Source: Epulopiscium sp. Nele67-Bin004 | GTDB lineage: Bacteria > Bacillota_A > Clostridia > Lachnospirales > Cellulosilyticaceae | Direction of reading: 5' to 3' | DNA: 31,617 nt | NCBI GenBank assembly: GCA_002007315.1 | Contig: LNZQ01000042.1 | Location: forward strand, 1 to 31,617 | Shown here: in pieces, positions 17,533 through 25,109 of the stretch | Layout: every line of letters starts with the position of its first letter | Numbering within the stretch: the first letter of the stretch is position 1 | Translations under genes and position numbers: made by a program | The notes under the pieces: generated by a model | Databases searched by the model: none | What the model saw: only the letters and a program-made list of their open reading frames with translations | Told to the model about the DNA's origin: nothing

Positions 17533-19128
17533 TTATAACAAAATCCATTTGTATTCATATGGCTTAAGCTTAATATCATTTGCCATTTGTATATCATTAG
17601 ACACATTTACTAATAGCATTACTTTTGAATTTTCTTTTTCATTGTGTCTAACTATCGCAAATATATGTTTTCCAAAGTCTAATACCTCTTGAGTAGCATA
17701 CGGATTAAATGCTTTATAAGTTTTTCGCTCTCTAATCATTTCTGACAGGTTCCTGAATATATCATTACGTCTAACATCATTTTCAAGTTCATTACACAAA
17801 TCATTGTACTCAAATTTTTCTCTATTAATACGTCTATTAATTTGTGACTTTTCTAGACCTTCATAGTCGTTTCTTGAACCTAACAAAGTATTGTAGTATA
17901 TTGCTGGAACGCCTATTACAGATAACAATATTGCATTTGCAGCTTTTATCATGTTTAGTTGCGTTTCCCACTCATATTCGTTATTTATAAGTGCATCATG
18001 ATAGTTAATATTTAACTCATAAACTGATTTACTGCCATCAATATTTTGTTTGTAGGATACTTTTCCGTTGTTCTGCTCAACTCTATCTAATAGCATTTTT
18101 CTTTGGCTATCATCTAATATTCCTTCTGTTGGTCTAAGCCCTATGCCATCATGCGAGCTTAAAAAGTTAAAATATGTTGCCGTGTCACTAATCGGCTTAA
18201 TAGTTTTTGCCCATTCAGTCAGACAAGAGGCATCTCCTGCTATAAACGAATATAACACAAGTGGTGGCAGTGCAAATTGATATACCATGTTAGCCTCATC
18301 GTTGTTTCCAAAATAGCTTATATTTTCTAGGTGAGGCACATTTGTTTCGGTTATAATTTGGCAATTAGGTTTTAGCTCATCTAGTATTAGTCTCCATGCT
18401 TTAATAATCTCATGAGTTTTATCTAAGTGCATGCAACTAGTACCACTTTCTTTCCACATAAATCCTACAGCATCTAAACGAATCGATGTTGCACCTGCTT
18501 TTGCATAAGATAATAATACATCTGTTGTTTCCAAAAATACTTCATAGTTTTTAAAGTTTAAGTCAATTTGATCTTCACTAAACGTAGTCAACACTTTATG
18601 ATTATTTCTATATTCATGAAACAACGGAGACGTTCTAGGTCTAATAACTTGTGAATAATCGAATTTTTCATCAAACTCTATAAAAAAGTCTTTATACTTA
18701 GGGTCGTTGTCCAAAAACCCTTGAAACATATCGCTTGATTTAGAAATATGATTCGCAACGAAATCATACATTAACCTATACTTTCCGCTCAACTCTATAA
18801 TATCGTCCCAATCTCCAATTTTTGGGTCAATTTTTCTATAATCTACTACTGAAAATCCGTCGTCGCTTGTATATTCAAACATAGGCAATAGATGAATATC
18901 TGTTATAGTGTCGCTTAAATATCTATCTGCAAATTTGCCCAATGTAGTTGCTGTTGGAATATTTTCCTCATATATGCTGTCACCATAAGTAATCATATAT
19001 ACAGTACTTTCATCTACCTTATTCGCTGTATCAAATAGTTCCAGCCTCCACTTACTCAACAGTTGTTCAAATTTAGCATAGTCACAATTCGGATATAAAT
19101 ACTCAATTTTTGCTTTCAATAATTCCAT
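17533..19128 (-). CDS. GH13_18 glycoside phosphorylase, glucosylglycerate phosphorylase-like
   Basis: Alpha-retaining phosphorylase related to sucrose phosphorylase; predicted to split an alpha-glucoside with phosphate into glucose 1-phosphate and an acceptor. 531 residues. Family motifs: ITYGDSI (46-52), nucleophile Asp219 in RLDAVGF, acid/base Glu261 in ITETNVPH, and His326-Asp327 in SSHDGIG. As I recall it, E. coli YcjM (glucosylglycerate phosphorylase) shares RLDAVGFMWKE-GTSC-HL-KTH, ITETNVPH and YQF-LPPLVL with this protein, whereas true sucrose phosphorylases have RLDAFAY and LDTHDGIG instead. Neighbouring glycerate kinase supports glycerate as the released acceptor. Its ATG follows the HAD stop codon by one base, and its GGAG site lies inside that gene. 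Glucosylglycerol or sucrose-6-phosphate phosphorylase are alternatives within the subfamily. Confidence 0.82.
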   Translation of the reverse strand: MELLKAKIEYLYPNCDYAKFEQLLSKWRLELFDTANKVDESTVYMITYGDSIYEENIPTATTLGKFADRYLSDTITDIHLLPMFEYTSDDGFSVVDYRKIDPKIGDWDDIIELSGKYRLMYDFVANHISKSSDMFQGFLDNDPKYKDFFIEFDEKFDYSQVIRPRTSPLFHEYRNNHKVLTTFSEDQIDLNFKNYEVFLETTDVLLSYAKAGATSIRLDAVGFMWKESGTSCMHLDKTHEIIKAWRLILDELKPNCQIITETNVPHLENISYFGNNDEANMVYQFALPPLVLYSFIAGDASCLTEWAKTIKPISDTATYFNFLSSHDGIGLRPTEGILDDSQRKMLLDRVEQNNGKVSYKQNIDGSKSVYELNINYHDALINNEYEWETQLNMIKAANAILLSVIGVPAIYYNTLLGSRNDYEGLEKSQINRRINREKFEYNDLCNELENDVRRNDIFRNLSEMIRERKTYKAFNPYATQEVLDFGKHIFAIVRHNEKENSKVMLLVNVSNDIQMANDIKLKPYEYKWILL

Positions 19129-19129
19129 A

Positions 19130-19990
19130 TTAATTCTCCATTTCTATTATTTTTTGTATTCCTTTAAACACGCCTTGATTATTATTAGTATCTGTAACAT
19201 ACTTAGCGACACTTTTTACTTTATCACTTGCATTAGCCATTGCAAACGAATGTGTTACCACTTGCAACATTTCTATATCATTTCCGCTATCTCCAAAAGC
19301 ACAAATCTCATCTGGCATAATACCATATCGACTAGCTAGCTCAAGAACCGCTATCCCTTTATGAGCATTGTCTTGGATTACCTCTATATAGGCTTCATAT
19401 GACGAAGATAAAAGTAATCCATCAATATGTTCAAGCTCTTGCAAACATTTTTTAGTAGTTTCTTTATCCAAATTTTTAGCATCAATTTTAAGAATGTTAA
19501 GAACTGAAAAATCACTTGCTTGATTTACTTGAAAAAAGTTTTTAGTATAATGTTGCTTATTAAATAAAGGTTTATCAAGAGAGTCTTTTAGGGAATAACC
19601 CCTAATAGACTCAGACATTAATATATGTTGATTATAATATTCCTCTATATCTAAAAAACTATATTTTTTATTATTTTCTCCAAATGCTGTCACATACATA
19701 TTGTACTTAGCCAATATCTCCATTACTTCTAAAAGTTTTGTAGATGAAAACGGAATATAACTTACTTTATCATCAAGATGAAGTTCATGTCCATTATTTA
19801 AAATCAAGTCACAAGTCAAATTATACTCAGACACTATATCTTCAACCAAAGAATGACTTCTACCTGTTGCAATCACAATTTTTTTCCCTTGATTATGAAG
19901 ATCATTCAACATTTTTGTTGTATTTTCATCAATTTGTTGATCACTCGTAAGCAGTGTTCCATCTAAATCAAATACAAACATTTTTATCAT
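19130..19990 (-). CDS. Cof-type HAD phosphatase (HAD-IIB)
   Basis: Haloacid-dehalogenase superfamily phosphatase, type IIB cap, 286 residues; this group removes phosphate from sugar phosphates and similar small molecules. Motif I FDLDGTLL (nucleophile Asp8, Asp10), motif II Thr in ATGRSH, motif III Lys in NAHKGIAV and motif IV GDSGNDIEML. Preceded by GGAGGGG and placed between the PTS gene (13 bp upstream) and the phosphorylase (1 bp downstream), so it is a dedicated operon member. If the PTS delivers a 6-phosphorylated glycoside, this enzyme could dephosphorylate it to give the phosphorylase its neutral substrate. That role is inference; the family is promiscuous. Confidence 0.88.
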   Translation of the reverse strand: MIKMFVFDLDGTLLTSDQQIDENTTKMLNDLHNQGKKIVIATGRSHSLVEDIVSEYNLTCDLILNNGHELHLDDKVSYIPFSSTKLLEVMEILAKYNMYVTAFGENNKKYSFLDIEEYYNQHILMSESIRGYSLKDSLDKPLFNKQHYTKNFFQVNQASDFSVLNILKIDAKNLDKETTKKCLQELEHIDGLLLSSSYEAYIEVIQDNAHKGIAVLELASRYGIMPDEICAFGDSGNDIEMLQVVTHSFAMANASDKVKSVAKYVTDTNNNQGVFKGIQKIIEMEN

Positions 19991-20003
19991 AATTTCCCCT
20001 CCT

Positions 20004-22031
20004 TTATACTATCATTTTTAGTGAAGATGCGATATTATCTGCTTGAGGTCCATAAATAACTTGAACATGTGTATCTGATGTTATTTTTATACCTGCACAA
20101 CCTGTTTGTTTTAATATCTCTTCAGATATATTTGATACGTCTTTCACATCTACTCTTAATCTCGTAAAACAATTATTAATTTCTACTATATTATCTTTTC
20201 CACCTAATCCTTGAATAATTAGTTGATGTTTTGCATCTCCATCTATTTTTGAATCAGTTGTGGCATCGTTTGACTCTGATACTTCTAAAACTAAGTTTTT
20301 CTTTGTAAAATACCATTTAAACACTGCGTAGTATAACCCTGCATACACTACTCCAACTAAAACAGCATATATCCAGTTTGAATCTGGAACTAACATTCCA
20401 TATACGAACAAGTCTATTATTCCGCCTTGTGTATTTCCTATCCCAACTTCTAATATCGCCATTAAATAAAATGAAACACCAGCCATAAATGCATGCCATA
20501 AATATAATGCTGGAGCTATAAATAAAAACGAAAATTCAAGCGGCTCTGTAATCCCTGTTGTAAATGATGCAAGTGCACCTGCAATCAGCAACGGCTTAGC
20601 AAGTTCTTTTTTGTCATCTGGTGTAACATGATACATAGCTAGTGCTGCTGCTGGTAATCCAAATACCATATATGGAATTTTACCTTGTGCCATAAACGCT
20701 GTAAATGGTTTCAATACTTCTATATCAACTGTACCAAAGTATCCAAAGAATATATTCCAAACACCTTCTACCCCTTCATAAACTCCTCCAGCTGCTGTTG
20801 TTCTAAATATACCATTTAAAATATGGTGTAGTCCTGTCATAATTAAGAGACGTTCTAATGCTCCAAATATAAATACTCCAAAATTTCCTAAACTTGCAAT
20901 CAGTAAACCTACTGCATTAATTCCTGATGATATAGGTATCCAAATAAACGGTAAAACCTGACCTAATAATAACCCACATATAATTACTGCAATAGACACA
21001 AAACGTTTTCCACCAAAAAAAGCTATCGCTACTGGTAGTTGAATGTTATAATATTTATTGTGTAAATATGCAGCTAGTATACCTGCTATCATTCCTCCGA
21101 CTGCACCCATCTCAATTGTTCCAGAAATACCTAAAGCCGAACCTAACCCTATATCTCCAAAATCAAAGAAATCTGACTTTAACATATACGATGCACTAAA
21201 CAACATAACATAATAACAAATAAATCCAGCCATAGCTGCTATTTCTTTTTCTTTTTTGGCTAGCCCTAATGCTATAGATATAGCAAATAATACTGGTATT
21301 AAATTAAAAACTTGGCCACTTAATTCTCGTATCAAAAACAGTACATAATAAACAATATTATTATCTAAAAATGGTAATAACTCTTGCACTTGTGGTCTAC
21401 TAAGTGCTGCTGTAAATCCATAAAGTATACCAACGGCTGCAATTGTGGCGATTGGTAACATTAAACTTCGTCCAAATGCTTGAAAAGCCTGTATCGTCCT
21501 ATCTTTAAAAGATGCTTGAGACGTAGGGGCTGATTGACTTTTTAAAGTATTTTTTATTTCTTTTGACTGTGTAATAACGCTCAACACTTCCTCATTAGGC
21601 ATAACCATTTTGTTGTCCAAATTTTGGACAACATCGTTAAAACTATCTGAATTTGTGATAATCATAGGAGTAGTTGTATCATATCCTAACTCCTGTAATT
21701 TAGTTATATTTACTTTAACTAGTTTTTGTCCTCGTTGCACTGTATCGCCTTCATTAACTAATAATTCAAAATGTTCACCTTTTAGATTTACAGTATCAAT
21801 ACCAATATGTATCAATATTTCCACACCATTCTTATCACATATCGCTATTGCATGCTTAGTAGGAAATATCATCTCTACCGTTCCATCTGCAGGTGCATAC
21901 ACAATACCTTCCGTTGGTTCTATCGCAATACCTTTTCCAAGAGACCCTGATGCAAAAGCCTCATCTTTTACATTACTTAACGAAATACATTTTCCTTTCA
22001 TGTGTGAATTATACATTATTTTATTACTCAT
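20004..22031 (-). CDS. PTS sugar permease EIIABC, glucose/glucoside superfamily, order A-C-B
   Basis: Phosphotransferase-system permease that imports and phosphorylates a sugar or glycoside. From the chosen ATG it has 675 residues: EIIA (Crr-like) about 5-140 with active His75 in ILIHIGIDTV; EIIC membrane domain about 175-580 with the conserved FFGGKRF and GITEPLEFSFLFIAP blocks; EIIB about 600-675 with phospho-Cys621 in NNCFTRLR. The A-C-B order differs from the usual C-B-A (PtsG, NagE) and B-C-A (BglF). A TTG at 22079 is open, but the ATG at 22031 has GGGAGGGG seven bases upstream. First gene of the operon with the HAD phosphatase and phosphorylase, under the divergent RpiR regulator. The sugar is not predictable from sequence alone. 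Confidence 0.92.
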   Translation of the reverse strand: MSNKIMYNSHMKGKCISLSNVKDEAFASGSLGKGIAIEPTEGIVYAPADGTVEMIFPTKHAIAICDKNGVEILIHIGIDTVNLKGEHFELLVNEGDTVQRGQKLVKVNITKLQELGYDTTTPMIITNSDSFNDVVQNLDNKMVMPNEEVLSVITQSKEIKNTLKSQSAPTSQASFKDRTIQAFQAFGRSLMLPIATIAAVGILYGFTAALSRPQVQELLPFLDNNIVYYVLFLIRELSGQVFNLIPVLFAISIALGLAKKEKEIAAMAGFICYYVMLFSASYMLKSDFFDFGDIGLGSALGISGTIEMGAVGGMIAGILAAYLHNKYYNIQLPVAIAFFGGKRFVSIAVIICGLLLGQVLPFIWIPISSGINAVGLLIASLGNFGVFIFGALERLLIMTGLHHILNGIFRTTAAGGVYEGVEGVWNIFFGYFGTVDIEVLKPFTAFMAQGKIPYMVFGLPAAALAMYHVTPDDKKELAKPLLIAGALASFTTGITEPLEFSFLFIAPALYLWHAFMAGVSFYLMAILEVGIGNTQGGIIDLFVYGMLVPDSNWIYAVLVGVVYAGLYYAVFKWYFTKKNLVLEVSESNDATTDSKIDGDAKHQLIIQGLGGKDNIVEINNCFTRLRVDVKDVSNISEEILKQTGCAGIKITSDTHVQVIYGPQADNIASSLKMIV

Positions 22032-22069
22032 GTTTATACCCCTCCCTTTCTCTAAATTAGTAATTACAT

Positions 22070-22099
22070 TGTATAACATTGCTAAATATATATCAACAA
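22070..22099 (-). promoter_or_regulatory. Probable promoter of the PTS operon
   Basis: On the minus strand TATACA (22070-22075) is preceded by TTGTTG at 18 bp (22094-22099) or TTGATA at 15 bp. It is about 40 bases from the PTS start. The hexamers are imperfect, so this is tentative. The TTGTAAC/GTTATTTGT site cluster lies just upstream. Confidence 0.4.
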
Positions 22100-22118
22100 A
22101 ACGAACACTTTATGTAAG

Positions 22119-22165
22119 GTTATTTGTATTTTGTAACTTGTAACATTTAGAGTTATTTGTTACAA
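22119..22165. promoter_or_regulatory. Operator cluster between PTS operon and rpiR-type gene
   Basis: TTGTAAC occurs twice in direct tandem (22131-22137, 22138-22144) and once inverted as GTTACAA (22159-22165), giving a perfect 7-bp dyad with a 14-bp spacer. In addition GTTATTTGT occurs at 22119-22127 and 22152-22160, 33 bp apart, close to three helical turns. The layout fits binding by the adjacent SIS-domain regulator. The possible TATAAA -10 of that gene (22170-22175) abuts the right end. Confidence 0.55.
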
Positions 22166-22201
22166 TTACTATAAACTAGTCTTTTTAGGAGGAAATATTA
22201 T

Positions 22202-22954
22202 ATGTCTATTAGTCCAACACCCGAACACTTGAAACTTTTATCACGTTCAGAATATGAAGTATTTGAATATATAATTAAAAATAATCAAGTTGTAGTTAAT
22301 ATGAATATCAAACAATTAGCCGAAGAGACTTTTTCATCTACTGCTACAATTATGCGGTTATGTAAAAAACTAGGCTTTAAAGGCTACTCTGAATTAAAAT
22401 ATGAACTTAAATCTAATAAAAGCAGTTATGAAACTTCTATTATAGATTTTAGCAATATCATAGAAACAACATTCAAAGAAATAGATAATACATTAGCTCT
22501 AGTTAATTTTAATTCTATATCCGATGTTACAAATCTACTTTTGTCAAATAAAAGAATACATTTTTTTGCTAAAGGTATTTCAAAAGTAGGATTGTCATAT
22601 TTCTCTAAATATTTGCTTACATGCGGTAGAGTAAACATAGAATACGAAGATAGCCACATTGCAGTATTAAATGCTCAACAAATGAGTAGTGAAGATATAT
22701 TATTTGTTGCAAGTGTTAGCGGTATTACTCCTCAAATATTAAAAGTGGTACAAATAGCAAAAGCTAAAGGAGCTACTGTAATAGGCTTTACCAGTTTAAA
22801 TAATAATCCTTTATCACAATTGTGTGATGTTAACCTATATGTCACATCATATCAACTGTTTGAAATCAGATATGATATACAGAGCAGACTAAGCCTATTT
22901 TGCATAATCGATTTAATAATCAAAAATTATTTATTAGAATGTAGCCATCACTAA
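22202..22954 (+). CDS. RpiR-family transcriptional regulator (HTH-SIS)
   Basis: Transcription factor of 250 residues that senses a phosphosugar. N-terminal HTH_6 domain about 10-75, with the typical MNIKQLAEETFSSTATIMRL and CKKLGFKGYSELKYEL; C-terminal SIS domain about 95-240 for sugar-phosphate binding (FFAKGISKVG, VASVSGITPQILKV). Ribosome binding site AGGAGG is followed by an 8-base gap to the ATG. It diverges from the PTS operon, with the repeated TTGTAAC sites in between, so it very likely controls that operon, probably in response to the phosphorylated glycoside or a product. Whether it activates or represses is not visible. Confidence 0.92.
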   Translation: MSISPTPEHLKLLSRSEYEVFEYIIKNNQVVVNMNIKQLAEETFSSTATIMRLCKKLGFKGYSELKYELKSNKSSYETSIIDFSNIIETTFKEIDNTLALVNFNSISDVTNLLLSNKRIHFFAKGISKVGLSYFSKYLLTCGRVNIEYEDSHIAVLNAQQMSSEDILFVASVSGITPQILKVVQIAKAKGATVIGFTSLNNNPLSQLCDVNLYVTSYQLFEIRYDIQSRLSLFCIIDLIIKNYLLECSHH

Positions 22955-22982
22955 ATTTTTCTTATAGAAAGGGGTGATAACA

Positions 22983-23632
22983 ATGAATATTTTAGCGACT
23001 ACTAAAACCTAAAAAAATCTAATAATTAATGGGCTGTGGTTCTACTAATTAATACGTTTTTGACTTATTACGTATATGATTACTACTTTAGTATCCTGAA
23101 AATTAAAATAAGCAACGATTTAAGATACGAATTATCTAAGAGTATGATATGCTCGCCTTTTATATTTTTTAAGAAAAATAATGCTAACACTTTGCTAGTA
23201 AAAATCCTTGATGACACTAGACAAATCGGACAATATATAGCACTTTACTACTTCATATACTTTTCAAATACGCTACGATTTTTAATCAATTTTGCCTTTT
23301 TGGCTGCCCTAGATAAAGTTTTGGCACTTTTGGTACTTATATCTCTACCGCTATACTACATTTGTGCTAGTCGCTCATTCAAAAAATTGGAGCATTATAG
23401 CAACAAAGAACGGGAAAAATTTGATATTTTAAGTAACAGCATAATAAATAAATTATCAAACATTAAGACTATCAAATCTTTTGGAAAAGAAGATATGTTT
23501 AGCAAGCATTTTGAAATAGAGCTAGATGACTGGTACAAAGAAGAACGAAAAATAAAGATTTGGCAAGAAATTAATATGATTGTCAAAAATTTTATAAGCA
23601 AAGCTAAAACGACTGATTCCTATGCTATATAG
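22983..23632 (+). pseudogene. Remnant of an ABC exporter membrane domain
   Basis: A broken gene. A well-placed ribosome binding site (AAAGGGGTGA) and ATG at 22983 lead into only nine codons before a stop. In another frame, 23036-23605 encodes about 190 residues resembling the middle of an ABC_membrane domain: several hydrophobic helices, then the cytoplasmic KLSNIKTIKSFGKEDMFSKHF typical of peptide/bacteriocin-type exporters. There is no N-terminal helix or peptidase part and no nucleotide-binding domain. The last codons (KAKTTDSYAI) are translated from the terminator hairpin of the neighbouring gene, so the 3' part was lost by a deletion ending near 23600. The first gene of the lost unit may have exported a peptide. 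Confidence 0.75.
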
Positions 23633-23644
23633 AAATCAGTCGTT
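23608..23644 (-). terminator. Terminator of the Ter/RidA/Uma2 operon
   Basis: Perfect 11-bp stem AACGACTGATT/AATCAGTCGTT with a 15-base loop, 12 bases past the Uma2 stop codon. The leftward T tract is TTTTAG. It also coincides with the end of the ABC exporter remnant. Confidence 0.82.
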
Positions 23645-23656
23645 AAATTTTCTCGC

Positions 23657-24130
23657 TTATTCAAAAATATCTACTATATCTATCTCCAAATTATCAAAAA
23701 TAGTTGGCACTATACTACCTGCTCGGTCTGCCTCATCATATTCAACATTTAACAACATATAGTTACCATCTTGTAGTACGTATTGTTCCACACAACCACT
23801 TAACGGGTCAATAAGCCAATATTCAGGCACGCCATAACTTTCATATAAATTAAATTTCATACCCCTATCAACTTTTGTACTTGATGGCGATATAACCTCC
23901 ACTATAAGACTTGGCACGCCATGATATCCACTTTGTGAAAATTTATCTGGCTCGCATAATATAGACAAGTCTGGCACAACAAAATTATGTCTGCCACCGT
24001 CTAAGTATACGTCAATATTGTCTGTAAATACTTTGCATCTTTTGCCTTTTAGGTAATTTCTAAATTGTACATATATGTTGCCTATTATTTCCGAATGTCT
24101 GGGGTTAGTTTGTTTCGATATATCATGCAT
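23657..24130 (-). CDS. Uma2-family (DUF820) PD-(D/E)XK nuclease-like protein, N-terminally short
   Basis: Restriction-endonuclease-fold protein of the Uma2 family; function mostly unknown, often mobile or multicopy. From the ATG at 24130 it has 157 residues. Retained motifs: VVPDLSI (Asp54), SLIVEVISPSS (Glu78) and GVPEYWLIDP. Typical members are about 190 residues and begin with a YTYEDYL...EIIDG block carrying a conserved acidic residue; that block is absent here, and the upstream DNA is instead the end of ridA. The ATG overlaps the ridA stop (TAATG), with no good ribosome binding site, so expression would depend on coupling. It is either a decayed relic joined to ridA by deletion or a shortened variant. 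Confidence 0.7.
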   Translation of the reverse strand: MHDISKQTNPRHSEIIGNIYVQFRNYLKGKRCKVFTDNIDVYLDGGRHNFVVPDLSILCEPDKFSQSGYHGVPSLIVEVISPSSTKVDRGMKFNLYESYGVPEYWLIDPLSGCVEQYVLQDGNYMLLNVEYDEADRAGSIVPTIFDNLEIDIVDIFE

Positions 24131-24501
24131 TATAGACAGGCTACACACTCAACTTCTACTAACACGCCTTTTGGTAACGCTTTAACCGCAACACAAGATC
24201 TAGCTGGCTTATTTACGAAGTATTTTTCGTAAACTGCGTTAAAAGCTGCAAAATCGTCCATATTAGTTAAAAAACATGTTGTTTTTAAAGCTCTCTCAAA
24301 ACTTGCTCCACTTGCCTCCAAAACTGCTCCTAAATTTTTCATAACTTGCTCAGTTTGAGTTGTGATATCATCTCCAACAACTTCTCCTGTCGCTGGATCA
24401 ACTGGTATTTGACCTGACGTTTGAACTAAATTTCCATAAGCCATCGCTTGTGAATATGGCCCTATTGCCGCTGGTGCATTGTCTGTGTGAATTACTCTCA
24501 T
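24130..24501 (-). CDS. ridA: RidA-family enamine/imine deaminase
   Basis: Hydrolyses reactive 2-aminoacrylate-type enamines formed by PLP enzymes, protecting other PLP enzymes. 123 residues, normal length. Family signatures: IGPYSQA (13-19), VQTSGQIP, the catalytic Arg101 in PARSCVAV and Glu116 in VEVECVA. Strong GGAGG site 7 bases from the ATG. It lies 14 bp after the last TerD gene and is probably the tail of that operon, which is not a standard Ter component; the link may be chance. Confidence 0.94.
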   Translation of the reverse strand: MRVIHTDNAPAAIGPYSQAMAYGNLVQTSGQIPVDPATGEVVGDDITTQTEQVMKNLGAVLEASGASFERALKTTCFLTNMDDFAAFNAVYEKYFVNKPARSCVAVKALPKGVLVEVECVACL

Positions 24502-24515
24502 AATTATACCTCCGT

Positions 24516-25094
24516 TTATTTGTATCGTTTTGATAGTTTACTTATGCTACCGTCATCTGTACCTTCGCCAATAGCATTAAATTTCCACTCTCCATCATCT
24601 TGACGAGTAAGCTCGCCAAATATCATAGCTGTTTTTCCTGCGTAATTTTCAGTTAAATCATATCGCATAATTTCTGTGTCATCTGAGTTATCAACAATTC
24701 GTATAAACGCATTTTGTATCATACCAAAGTCCTGCTTTTTGACTTTCGCCATAAATATAGTAACTATAAATACAATACTATCATATTCGGCGGGGACATC
24801 TTGTAGTCTAATTTTTATTTGCTCATCGTCACCCTCACCTCTGCCCGTTAGATTGTCGCCAGTGTGCAAAATAGTTTTAGACTTGTGTTCTTTTCTTGCA
24901 TAACATATAATGTCATTGTCACTTTGTAACTTTCCATTTTGCAACACAAATATTGAGGCATCACAATCTATCGCCCCCAACAAGCTTTTCTTTTTCGCCA
25001 TGTCCCACCCTAGCCCAACTGTAACATTTTTTAGAGCTTTGCCATCTGCTTTAGTAAGTTTAACTTTGTCGCCTTTTTTTAGACTAATCGCCAT
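24516..25094 (-). CDS. TerD-family calcium-binding stress protein (type A, copy 2)
   Basis: Tellurium-resistance/stress protein of the TerD fold, which binds calcium and acts with TerC and other Ter proteins near the membrane. The start at 25094 (MAISLKKGDKV) has GGGAGG seven bases upstream and fits its paralogues; an upstream GTG at 25109 is rejected. 192 residues. Calcium-site blocks: IDCDASIFVL and GDNLTGRGEGDDE. It belongs to the longer subtype with the CDAS block, together with the gene at 25704. It is the most divergent of the four copies (CYARKEHKSK, FMAKVKKQDF). Last TerD in the operon, before ridA. Confidence 0.93.
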   Translation of the reverse strand: MAISLKKGDKVKLTKADGKALKNVTVGLGWDMAKKKSLLGAIDCDASIFVLQNGKLQSDNDIICYARKEHKSKTILHTGDNLTGRGEGDDEQIKIRLQDVPAEYDSIVFIVTIFMAKVKKQDFGMIQNAFIRIVDNSDDTEIMRYDLTENYAGKTAMIFGELTRQDDGEWKFNAIGEGTDDGSISKLSKRYK

Positions 25095-25109
25095 GTCCAT
25101 ACCTCCCAC

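Noticed and set aside
17533..19128. Sucrose phosphorylase (gtfA) as the name of the GH13_18 enzyme
   Set aside because: Active-site flanks differ from sucrose phosphorylase and agree with YcjM-type sequences; the glycerate kinase context favours a glyceric acid acceptor.
22032..22079. TTG start extending the PTS protein by 16 residues
   Set aside because: The ATG at 22031 has a strong GGGAGGGG at ideal distance; the extension would translate through that ribosome binding site.
22983..23012. MNILATTKT as a functional leader peptide
   Set aside because: Nine codons with a good ribosome binding site could be an attenuator peptide, but there is no run of regulatory codons or terminator after it; the start of a broken exporter gene is simpler.
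23657..24130. Uma2 as an insertion-element passenger with flanking repeats
   Set aside because: I found no inverted or direct repeats around it and no transposase in the window.
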